NCBI GenBank assembly: GCA_934436435.1
Contig: CAKSAN010000001.1
Coordinates: 186,001 to 250,000, forward strand
Origin: an uncultured Acetatifactor sp.
GTDB taxonomy: Bacteria > Bacillota > Clostridia > Lachnospirales > Lachnospiraceae
DNA length: 64,000 bases
Direction of reading: 5' to 3'
The notes beneath the pieces are model-generated. The model had not been told where the DNA came from. It made no database searches and worked only from the letters and a program-made list of their open reading frames with translations. Of the stretch, positions 34,285 to 41,188 are shown piece by piece. The translations under genes were made by a program, and so were the position numbers. How positions within the stretch are numbered: the first letter of the stretch is position 1; each line of letters opens with the position of its first letter.

Positions 34285-35109
34285 CTAAACGAATCTCTTC
34301 ACAGATTCCGTTACCAGCTTCTTGAATCTGGGTGCTGCCATATCCGCAGCCTCCTGTACCTCTTCATGATTCAGGGGCTGATCCGTCATTCCTGCCGCAA
34401 GATTGCTGATGCAGGAGATTCCGCAGATCCGCATTCCCATATGATTGGCCGCAATAGCCTCCACCACTGTGCTCATACCTACCGCGTCACAGCCCATGGA
34501 ACGAAGCATGCGGATCTCTGCCGGAGATTCGAAGGAAGGTCCGGTCAGCTGGGTATAGATACCCTCCTGTAAGTAGATACCGTTCTCCTTTGCAGTCTCA
34601 CGGATGACCTGCTGTAAGTCCGTGTCATAGACATGGCTCATATCCGGGAAACGCAGTCCCAGCTCGTCGATGTTGGCACCGATCAGGGGATTGGGTGCAA
34701 ACACGGAAATATGATCTCTGATCAACATCAGGTCACCGGCATGGAAAGAAGTGTTCACGCCGCCTGCCGCGTTGGTCAGGAACAGGATCTCCGCTCCTAA
34801 CAGCTTCATCAGTCTGGTGGGCAGTACCACATCCGTCACATCATAACCTTCGTAATAATGCACTCTTCCCTTCATGCATACCACCGGGATTTCATCAATA
34901 TAACCGAAGATAAATTTGCCGGCATGTCCCGGTACGGTGGAGACGGGGAATCCCTCGATCTCCGCATAAGGAATCTCCGTCTCCACACGAATCTGTTCGG
35001 CATAATCGCCCAGACCGGATCCCAGAACGATTGCCACCTTAGGTACAAAATCCGTCTTTTTTCTCACACATTCATAGCAGTTCTGTAATTTTGCATATAC
35101 CTGATTCAT
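34285..35109 (-). CDS. punA: Purine nucleoside phosphorylase (trimeric type)
   Basis: The 274-residue enzyme phosphorolyses inosine/guanosine to free base and ribose-1-phosphate. Motifs of trimeric PNPs are present: VLGSGLGDYA (28-37, phosphate site), VPGHAGKF, GRVHYYEGYD (81-90), LTNAAGGVN, GPSFESPAEIRML and GMSTVVEAIAANHMG. SD CGGAGG precedes the ATG. It leads an operon PNP-cdd-amidohydrolase-NCS2 permease, with a promoter at 35197-35225. It could also be called deoD in some annotations, but the size and motifs are of the trimeric class. Confidence 0.96.
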   Translation of the reverse strand: MNQVYAKLQNCYECVRKKTDFVPKVAIVLGSGLGDYAEQIRVETEIPYAEIEGFPVSTVPGHAGKFIFGYIDEIPVVCMKGRVHYYEGYDVTDVVLPTRLMKLLGAEILFLTNAAGGVNTSFHAGDLMLIRDHISVFAPNPLIGANIDELGLRFPDMSHVYDTDLQQVIRETAKENGIYLQEGIYTQLTGPSFESPAEIRMLRSMGCDAVGMSTVVEAIAANHMGMRICGISCISNLAAGMTDQPLNHEEVQEAADMAAPRFKKLVTESVKRFV

Positions 35110-35196
35110 CTATGTCCTCCGTTTAGCCGTATTTTCATGCAATTTAGCAAATATTCTTCCTGTTTTTCAGAAAAATAAAGCAAAGTCAACAAAGGT

Positions 35197-35225
35197 ATTA
35201 TACAAAAGGAAGGGAAAAAAAGCAA
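35197..35225 (-). promoter_or_regulatory. Promoter of the nucleoside salvage operon
   Basis: Minus-strand TTGCTT (35220-35225), 17-nt T/C-rich spacer and TATAAT (35197-35202); transcript start about 80 nt before PNP. The leader is too short and lacks the core of a purine riboswitch. Confidence 0.7.
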
Positions 35226-35301
35226 TGAAAAGCTAACATCCCATACAATCCTCTCATAGAAAATCTGCTTTGCCTGCAAGCAGTCGCGCAGACTTATGGA
35301 A

Positions 35302-36783
35302 TCATATAATAATACAGACCATGCCGCCGTTGCTGTCGTTTACGATCTTCTGCATGGTATCCTGAAGCTTTAACTGGCTCTCTTCCCCGATGGAGGCAAC
35401 TTTCGTGGTAATGCCGTCATCCACCAGCTGTTCCACAGTCTTGCCGAAGATATTGGTCTCCCAGATGCCGTGTTCCGCCTCTGCCTGATCGATAAAATGA
35501 ATCAGATCCTGGGCCTGCTGTTCCGTGCCCACGATGGGAGCGATCTCTGTCTCGATATTTGCCCGGATCATATGTATGGAGGGGCTGCTGGCCTTGATTT
35601 TGACACCAAACTTGTTACCGTGATGGATGAGTTCCGGTTTCTCCAGCGCAATGTCTTCTCTGTCGGGGGTCACCACACCGTAACCCTTGATCTTCACCAT
35701 GGACAATGCATCCTGCACCTTCGTATATTCCTTCTTCATCTCTGCCAGTTCTTTTAATTTATTCAGTAACTGGTATTCGTCCTCCACACCTTCTCCCAGC
35801 ATTTCAGATAACATTTCATAATAATATCTGTCGTCGATCCCCACCTGTACCGGAACGATGCCATTCCACAGCTGCACCGGATCCATCTTACAGCTTCGGA
35901 TATAATCCCCCTGCAATTCCACCGGATGTCCCGCCACATCCCGGATCCTGTCGTAGGTATCCATCAGTTCCCGAATCTGTCTTAACAGATCCTGTTTTAC
36001 CGCATGATCCACCGGAAGCATATCCATCCATTTGGGGAAATAGAACTCCACCGCCGTCAGGGGAAATTCATACAGGATCTTTTCCAGAATGCGGTTGATG
36101 TCTTCCTTTTTCAGCTGTTCACAGTTCACCGGCATCACGGCTACATCATATTTTTTACCGATCTCTTCCGCCACCTGTCTGGTTTCTTCCGAGTAAGGTT
36201 TCTGACTGTTTACCAGCACCAGAAATGGCTTTCCGGATTTTTTCAGTGCCAGGATCGTCTTCTCTTCAGCCCCCAGATAATTGCTTCTGGGAAGCTCACC
36301 GATACTGCCGTCCGTAGTGATCACCAATCCGATGGTGGAGTGATCCCGCATGACCTTATCCGTGCCGATCTCCGCCGCCTGGGTAAAGGGAATCTCCTCT
36401 TCCGACCAGGGTGTTTTCACCATGCGCTCCGCATCTTCCTCCATGTGTCCCGCCGCGCCGTCGATCATGTAGCCCACACAGTCAATCAGCCGCACCGATA
36501 CTTCAATATCGTCGTTCAGTCTCACCTTTGCCGCTTCATTGGGAATGAATTTCGGCTCCGTTGTTGTGATGGTCTTACCGCCTGCGCTCTGCGGAAGTTC
36601 GTCCTGTGCCCGCATTCTGGCATGTTCATCCTCCATATAGGGAAGCACCATTTCATCCATAAAACGCTTGATGAACGTGGACTTTCCGGTCCTCACCGGC
36701 CCCAGTACCCCTATGTAGATTTCCCCTCCCGTCCTTTGTTGTATATCCCGATACAGATCGTATGTATTCACTGCATAGTCCAT
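35302..36783 (-). CDS. spoIVA: Stage IV sporulation protein A (spore coat morphogenetic ATPase)
   Basis: The 493-residue protein polymerises around the forespore using ATP and anchors the coat. It has Walker A GPVRTGKST (28-36) following the invariant DLYRDIQQRTGGEIYIGVLG, a Walker B/sensor region LIDCVGYMI, a middle helical domain, and the characteristic C-terminus NDSNGGMVCIII needed for localisation. Length matches the family (about 492). SD AGGAGG is strong. Upstream, a possible sigma-E promoter lies at 36813-36841, beyond which the 52-bp repeat array begins. It is monocistronic by context. Confidence 0.98.
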   Translation of the reverse strand: MDYAVNTYDLYRDIQQRTGGEIYIGVLGPVRTGKSTFIKRFMDEMVLPYMEDEHARMRAQDELPQSAGGKTITTTEPKFIPNEAAKVRLNDDIEVSVRLIDCVGYMIDGAAGHMEEDAERMVKTPWSEEEIPFTQAAEIGTDKVMRDHSTIGLVITTDGSIGELPRSNYLGAEEKTILALKKSGKPFLVLVNSQKPYSEETRQVAEEIGKKYDVAVMPVNCEQLKKEDINRILEKILYEFPLTAVEFYFPKWMDMLPVDHAVKQDLLRQIRELMDTYDRIRDVAGHPVELQGDYIRSCKMDPVQLWNGIVPVQVGIDDRYYYEMLSEMLGEGVEDEYQLLNKLKELAEMKKEYTKVQDALSMVKIKGYGVVTPDREDIALEKPELIHHGNKFGVKIKASSPSIHMIRANIETEIAPIVGTEQQAQDLIHFIDQAEAEHGIWETNIFGKTVEQLVDDGITTKVASIGEESQLKLQDTMQKIVNDSNGGMVCIII

Positions 36784-36812
36784 AAAAACCTACCTCCTGC
36801 CTTTGGTGTTAT

Positions 36813-36841
36813 ATGTATATGCAGTAGGTATACAATTATGA
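36813..36841 (-). promoter_or_regulatory. Possible sigma-E promoter of spoIVA
   Basis: Minus-strand TCATAATT (36834-36841) and CATATACAT (36813-36821), spacer about 12-13 nt, resemble the sigma-E pattern GTCATATT/CATACAAT. The mother-cell role of SpoIVA fits, but the match is imperfect. Confidence 0.4.
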
Positions 36842-36887
36842 ATTAACTGAAAAGTTAGTCAAATAAATATATGTATTTCCAAGGAAA

Positions 36888-37181
36888 GGGCACAGCAACG
36901 ATAAATTCGATGTCTGTGCCCTTCCTTTTGTTTAAAAATGGGTACAATGCAAGAGAACGCGTCGCGCTGTGCCCACAGCTTGTTTTAAAATGGGCACAGT
37001 ACAAGAAGGTGAGCTGCGCTGTGCCCACGGTTTGTTCTAAAATGGGCACAGCACAAGGGAATAAGTCTATCTGTGCCCGCAGCCTGTTTTAAAATGGGCA
37101 CAGTACAAGGAGATAAGCCACTCTGTGCCCACAACTCTTGACGGAGAGGGTACAATCTTGGAATTATAAGAGTTTGTGCCC
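36888..37181. repeat. Tandem array of ~52-bp units with CTGTGCCC/GGGCACAG arms
   Basis: CTGTGCCC (or TTGTGCCC) recurs at 36914, 36967, 37019, 37071, 37123 and 37174: spacings 53, 52, 52, 52 and 51. Between them GGGCACAG or GGGTACA recurs at 36888, 36940, 36992, 37044, 37096 and 37148. Best conserved is CTGTGCCC-ACAG.TTGTTTTAAAAT-GGGCACAG-TACAA (about 38 nt); the remaining 14 or so vary. Every arm can pair with a neighbour on either side. Because 52 is not a multiple of 3, short open frames crossing the array change frame each unit and are not credible genes. Confidence 0.85.
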
Positions 37182-37197
37182 CTGACATATCCAACGT

Positions 37198-37382
37198 GGG
37201 CGTTCGCCCGGTTTAAAACTGCCATCCGCAATGAGCCACGCTATTCATAAGATTGTCAGCATAGAGCGCTGTCAATCTTATTTCATATCGCGGCGTTCGC
37301 CGCATCACGGCATAAGTAAAGACAGCGATTTGTGCGCAAGCACCCATCGCTGTCTTCACTATACCTATTCGCGGCTCATTGC
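37198..37382. repeat. Chain of hairpins bounded by a 10-bp inverted repeat
   Basis: GCAATGAGCC (37228-37237) is repeated inverted as GGCTCATTGC (37373-37382). Inside are ATAAGATTG-t-CAGC / GCTG-t-CAATCTTAT (37247-37281), GCGGCG/CGCCGC (37290-37303) and AAGACAGCGAT / ATCGCTGTCTT (37319-37356). GGGCG/CGCCC (37198-37209) lies just outside. No coding frame is convincing. It abuts the 52-bp array and the ABC operon terminator, and together these fill the 36784-37461 gap. Confidence 0.7.
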
Positions 37383-37403
37383 TCGCGTAACTTCCCATTT
37401 AAC

Positions 37404-37439
37404 AAAAAACACGCTGCCCGAATCCGGACAACGTGTTTT
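37404..37439 (-). terminator. Terminator of the TrpXYZ-like ABC operon
   Basis: On the minus strand AAAACACGTTGTCCGG pairs with CGGGCAGCGTGTTTTTT across a short loop, with the closing T-run downstream. It begins about 20 nt after the ATPase stop codon. Confidence 0.85.
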
Positions 37440-37461
37440 AAATACTTTAACTATGCACATT

Positions 37462-38265
37462 TTACGCCAGCATCATGCGGTCGTTGGCGAATTCTCCGCC
37501 GCTGACTTCCTCGAACTTCGCCAGCAGATCCTTCACCTGAAGATTCTTCTTCTCTTCCCCGGCCACATCGTAGATCACTTTGCCCTCGTGCATCATGATC
37601 AGGCGGTTGCCGTGGACGATGGCATCCTTCATGTTGTGGGTTACCATCATGGCCGTCAGATGGTTCTCGGCAATGATCTTGTCGCTGATCTCCAGTACCT
37701 TGGCTGCGGTCTTGGGATCCAGTGCCGCGGTATGCTCATCCAGCAGCAGAAGTTTCGGCTGCTTTAATGCTGCCATAAGCAATGTGATGGCCTGACGCTG
37801 ACCACCGGACAGCAGACCTACTTTACTGGTCATACGGTCTTCCAGACCCAGTCCCAGTGTCTGCAGCTTCTCTCGGAACAATTCTCTGTCCTCTCTGGAG
37901 ACACCCCAGCGAAGGGTTCTCTTCTCCCCACGTCTCAGGGCAATAGCCATGTTCTCTTCGATATCCATGGTAGCGGCGGTTCCCGTCATGGGATCCTGGA
38001 ATACTCTTCCCAGATATTTTGCTCTCTTGTGCTCCGGCAGACCTGTAATATCCGTGCCGTCGATAATGATCTTACCGGAATCGATGGGCCATACACCGGC
38101 GATGGCATTCAGTGTGGTGGATTTGCCCGCACCGTTACCACCGATGATGGTCACGAAATCTCCGGGGTTCAGGTTTAAATTTACCCCGTTCAGGGCCACC
38201 TTCTCATTGATGGTCCCTCTGTTAAATACTTTATGTATCTCCTGTATCTCCAATGCGTAAGCCAT
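37462..38265 (-). CDS. ABC transporter ATP-binding protein (TrpXYZ-like importer)
   Basis: The 267-residue ATPase starts MAYALEIQEIHKVFNRGTIN (ATG 38263-38265), sharing a base with the permease stop (TAATG). It has Walker A GGNGAGKST (42-50), signature LLSGGQRQA, Walker B KLLLLDEHTAALD and a switch His in MVTHNM. The EHTAALD variant of the usual EPTSALD is typical of this import group. It energises the neighbouring permease and lipoprotein. It is the last gene before the terminator. Confidence 0.93.
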   Translation of the reverse strand: MAYALEIQEIHKVFNRGTINEKVALNGVNLNLNPGDFVTIIGGNGAGKSTTLNAIAGVWPIDSGKIIIDGTDITGLPEHKRAKYLGRVFQDPMTGTAATMDIEENMAIALRRGEKRTLRWGVSREDRELFREKLQTLGLGLEDRMTSKVGLLSGGQRQAITLLMAALKQPKLLLLDEHTAALDPKTAAKVLEISDKIIAENHLTAMMVTHNMKDAIVHGNRLIMMHEGKVIYDVAGEEKKNLQVKDLLAKFEEVSGGEFANDRMMLA

Positions 38266-39209
38266 TACTTTGACGCTCCTTTCCGAAGTGTTCTCTTCTC
38301 CTTCAAGTAAGGAATTGCCAGGAAAATAGCAACTACGATAGCGGAGAACAGTTTCATATCCTCTGAAGGCATCTTCAGCCACAGTACGAACTGATATACC
38401 ATATAGTAGATCACAGCGCCCAGAATAACCGATGCCAGCGTAAATGCGAACGCAAGCTTTCTCTTGCTGGCGAACTTGCCGAAGAGAACCTCACCGATAA
38501 TTACGGCTGCCAGACCGATAACGATGGCACCTCGTCCCATATTGACATCCGCAGCACCCTGAAACTGGCCGTACAATGCACCGCACAGGCCTACCAGACC
38601 GTTGGAGATCATCAGAGCCAACACCTTGATAAAGTTGGTATTGATGCCCTGCGCTCTTGCCATATTACCGTTACAGCCCGTAGCACGGATGGCATGTCCC
38701 TGTTCTGTTCCGAAATACCAGTACATCACAGCGATCAGTGCCAGTAAAAATACGATCATTCCAAGGAAAAAGAGAAGTCTGCTGACAGAACCGTCCGTCA
38801 CATAACGCAAAGATACCGCCAGCGGATAGTTGTCTACGCTGACCGGCTGGTTCGCTTTTCCCATAATATTCAGGTTGATGGAATACAGGGAGATCTGCGT
38901 CAGAATACTTGCCAGAATTCCGGGGATTCCCAGCGCGGTATTCAGAAGTCCCGTTACCATACCCGCCAGTGCTCCTGCCAGAAATGCGATAGGCAGCGTA
39001 ACCAGTGGAGACACTCCCCCACGGATCAGCATGACAGATACCGCTGCACCGGTGGCGATGGAACCATCCACGGTCAGATCGGCAAAATCCAGCAGACGGA
39101 ACGTAATATACACTCCCAGTGCCATGACTCCCCAAATCATTCCCTGTGCTATGGATCCCGGCATTGCCCTGAACAGGGAAAGGGGATTCAGTGACATAAA
39201 GTAAGACAT
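38265..39209 (-). CDS. ABC transporter permease (TrpXYZ-like importer)
   Basis: The 314-residue membrane protein has about eight hydrophobic segments and the branched-chain/ribose-type permease pattern 'TVDGSIATGAAVSVMLI', 'GLLNTALGIPGILASI', 'RATGCNGNMARAQGIN' and 'SNGLVGLCGALYGQ'. It is the membrane channel of an importer whose lipoprotein belongs to the ABC_sub_bind family (PF04392), which in several Firmicutes is assigned to tryptophan or other aromatic compounds. The substrate is not proven. It lies about 100 nt after the lipoprotein gene and overlaps the ATPase gene. Confidence 0.92.
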   Translation of the reverse strand: MSYFMSLNPLSLFRAMPGSIAQGMIWGVMALGVYITFRLLDFADLTVDGSIATGAAVSVMLIRGGVSPLVTLPIAFLAGALAGMVTGLLNTALGIPGILASILTQISLYSINLNIMGKANQPVSVDNYPLAVSLRYVTDGSVSRLLFFLGMIVFLLALIAVMYWYFGTEQGHAIRATGCNGNMARAQGINTNFIKVLALMISNGLVGLCGALYGQFQGAADVNMGRGAIVIGLAAVIIGEVLFGKFASKRKLAFAFTLASVILGAVIYYMVYQFVLWLKMPSEDMKLFSAIVVAIFLAIPYLKEKRTLRKGASK

Positions 39210-39310
39210 TTCTTTTTCCTCCTAAAACTCCAGATAGGGATATCGCTGTTACGCGCTATCCCTATCGAAGTATATTTTGTTAGAACCGTACTTAAATACT
39301 ACTATAACTC

Positions 39311-40342
39311 TTACTGAATTGCTACATAATCATCGGGAACGGTGATGCCCAGTTCCTCACAGATCTTTGCATTGTACTTCTTGGTAACATTGGGAGCGTA
39401 ACGTACATCCATGGTGGTGATGTCTGCGCCCTCTGCCAGAATCTCGTAAGCCATCTCGCCGGTAGCATATCCCAGATCATAGTAGCTGATGGATAAGGTT
39501 GCCACGCCACAGCCATTGCAGATACCCTCTTCACCTGCGATCACGGGGATCTTTGCGGGAGCTACTACGTTGTATACAGTCTCGGTTACAGATGCCAGTG
39601 TGTTGTCGGTAGGGATGTAAAGAACATCACACTCTCCTGCGGCAGCGGTGGTAACGGACTGTACTTCGTTGGTATCAGCGATAGCATACTCTTTATAAGC
39701 AATACCGTCTTTGTCCAGAGCAGCCTCGAACAGCTGGATCTGATACAGAGAGTTGGCTTCTGCGGAACAATATAACAGGCCAACCTGCTTTACATCCGGG
39801 AATAACTCTTTTAACATAGCTTCCTGCTCTTCAATGGGAGCCAGATCGGAAGTACCGGAAATATTTCTGCCGGTAGCGCCGGACCAGTCGGAGATCTCCA
39901 GTGCGGTAGCGTAATCCGTTACGGAAGTACCTAAAATAGGGATCGTGGTGGTCGCTGCTGCTGCACTCTGTAAGGGAGAGGTTGCATTGGCAAGGATCAG
40001 ATCCACGCCGTCGGATACGAAACCGTTACAGATGGTAGCTGCGGTGGTCTGCTCACCCTGTGCATTCTGAAGGTCAAACTTTACATTGTCACCAAGCTTA
40101 TCTTTTAATGCATCCTGAAATCCCTGGGTTGCTGCATCCAGAGCTTCATGCTCTACCAGCTGACAGATACCGATATTATATACCTTGCCATCTGTGGAAG
40201 CTGCGCCGGTAGCGGCTGCTTCACTCTGGGCTGCTCCGGTTGCTGCGCCGGCAGCGGCTCCGTTATCGGTGCTGCCACAGCCTGTCAGGACAGATGCTGC
40301 CATTACTGCGGTAAGTACTACAGATAATAATTTCTTTTTCAT
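39311..40342 (-). CDS. ABC transporter substrate-binding lipoprotein (TrpX-like)
   Basis: The 343-residue protein starts MKKKLLSVVLTAVMAASVLT with lipobox LTGC (C22); the Ala/Gly/Thr-rich stretch after it is a linker. The mature part has the periplasmic-binding fold of PF04392: 'YNIGICQLVEHEALDAATQGFQDAL', 'ILANATSPLQSAAAATTTIPILGTSV' and 'TLSISYYDLGYATGEMAYEIL'. SD GAGG lies about 9 nt before ATG 40340-40342. It leads the three-gene import operon. Homologues are often named tryptophan ABC transporter binding protein; ligand identity is inferred only. Confidence 0.92.
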   Translation of the reverse strand: MKKKLLSVVLTAVMAASVLTGCGSTDNGAAAGAATGAAQSEAAATGAASTDGKVYNIGICQLVEHEALDAATQGFQDALKDKLGDNVKFDLQNAQGEQTTAATICNGFVSDGVDLILANATSPLQSAAAATTTIPILGTSVTDYATALEISDWSGATGRNISGTSDLAPIEEQEAMLKELFPDVKQVGLLYCSAEANSLYQIQLFEAALDKDGIAYKEYAIADTNEVQSVTTAAAGECDVLYIPTDNTLASVTETVYNVVAPAKIPVIAGEEGICNGCGVATLSISYYDLGYATGEMAYEILAEGADITTMDVRYAPNVTKKYNAKICEELGITVPDDYVAIQ

Positions 40343-40392
40343 AATAAATGTCCTCTTTTCTGCGGATCTTGCGATCTGCTTACTGTAATGCA

Positions 40393-40418
40393 TAAACGCT
40401 TTAACCCGTCAAAGCGTT
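40393..40418 (-). promoter_or_regulatory. Perfect hairpin/operator in the lipoprotein leader
   Basis: Minus-strand AACGCTTT and AAAGCGTT flank an 8-nt loop, 15-40 nt downstream of the promoter at 40431-40459. It could be an operator or a 5' RNA hairpin. There is no T-box: the leader is only about 80 nt. Confidence 0.6.
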
Positions 40419-40430
40419 GCACTGATAAAT

Positions 40431-40459
40431 ATCATAAACCATAAAAGGACATTCGTCAA
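40431..40459 (-). promoter_or_regulatory. Promoter of the TrpXYZ-like ABC operon
   Basis: Minus-strand TTGACG (40454-40459), 17-nt spacer and TATGAT (40431-40436). Confidence 0.75.
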
Positions 40460-40499
40460 TCAAAATTCATCGATGCTTTGAATAATAATGATTTAATTT

Positions 40500-41171
40500 T
40501 TAGATATTATCTTTTTTCACCACTTCTCCGGGTCTTTTGAAGATATGTCCGGCAGGGATCACACCTCTGACACAGGAAGTAGGATAAACGTTGGAGTTAC
40601 GTCCGATGACGGTTCCGGGATTCAGTACACTGTTGCAGCCCACTTCCACATGGTCACCCAGCATGGCTCCCATCTTCTTCAGTCCGGTCTTGATCTTCTC
40701 TTCTCCGTTCTTTACGACTACCAGTGTCTTGTCACTCTTCACATTGGAAGTAATGGAACCGGCTCCCATATGGGACTTGAAACCCAGTATGCTGTCGCCC
40801 ACGTAGTTATAATGAGGCACCTGTACTTTATTGAACAGCACCACATTCTTCAGTTCGGTGGAATTGCCGACTACCGCACCTTTTCCCACAATAGCATTGC
40901 CCCGGACAAAAGCACAGTGGCGGACCTCCGCTTCCTCATCAATGATCAGCGGACCGTTCAGGCAGGCGGTAGGTGCTACCTTGGCGCTCCTTGCCACCCA
41001 GATGTCCTCGCCTCTTTTTTCATAAATTTCTTCCGGCAGTCTCTTGCCCAGCTCCGGAATGAAATCGTGGATTCTGGGAAGTACCTCCCAGGGATATTCC
41101 GCCTCGGTGAACAAATCTGCCGCGATGGTCTCCTTCAGATCATACAGATTTTCAATCGTAATATTTTCCAT
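40500..41171 (-). CDS. Left-handed beta-helix (hexapeptide-repeat) protein, GlmU C-domain-like
   Basis: The 223-residue protein has a helical N-terminus and then runs of hexapeptide repeats (about 60-205) such as 'VAPTACLNGPLIIDEEAEVRHCAFVRGNAIVGKGAVVGNS' and 'MLGDHVEVGCNSVLNPGTVIGRNSNV'. This is the fold of acetyltransferases and sugar-nucleotide enzymes; there is no N-terminal nucleotidyltransferase domain. Homologues are often labelled UDP-N-acetylglucosamine pyrophosphorylase, but the substrate is unproven. SD AGGAG precedes the ATG. topB ends 17 nt upstream. Confidence 0.8.
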   Translation of the reverse strand: MENITIENLYDLKETIAADLFTEAEYPWEVLPRIHDFIPELGKRLPEEIYEKRGEDIWVARSAKVAPTACLNGPLIIDEEAEVRHCAFVRGNAIVGKGAVVGNSTELKNVVLFNKVQVPHYNYVGDSILGFKSHMGAGSITSNVKSDKTLVVVKNGEEKIKTGLKKMGAMLGDHVEVGCNSVLNPGTVIGRNSNVYPTSCVRGVIPAGHIFKRPGEVVKKDNI

Positions 41172-41188
41172 GATAGTTTCTCCTGTCT

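Noticed and set aside
35110..35301. Purine riboswitch before the nucleoside salvage operon
   Set aside because: Only about 80 nt separate the predicted start and PNP, and the conserved three-way junction core is not present.
35230..35301. Terminator directly after spoIVA
   Set aside because: Only a short imperfect stem (about 5 bp) with a weak T-run is visible; not strong enough to list.
36888..37181. CRISPR array
   Set aside because: Repeats are about 38 nt with only about 14 variable bases, spacing is not spacer-like, copies are imperfect, and no cas gene is present.
36855..37194. Short open frames of 64-73 codons on both strands across the 52-bp array
   Set aside because: The unit length is not a multiple of 3, no ribosome binding site precedes them, and composition follows the repeat rather than a protein.
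40343..40499. Tryptophan T-box before the TrpX-like lipoprotein gene
   Set aside because: The leader is too short and lacks the T-box sequence and specifier stem.
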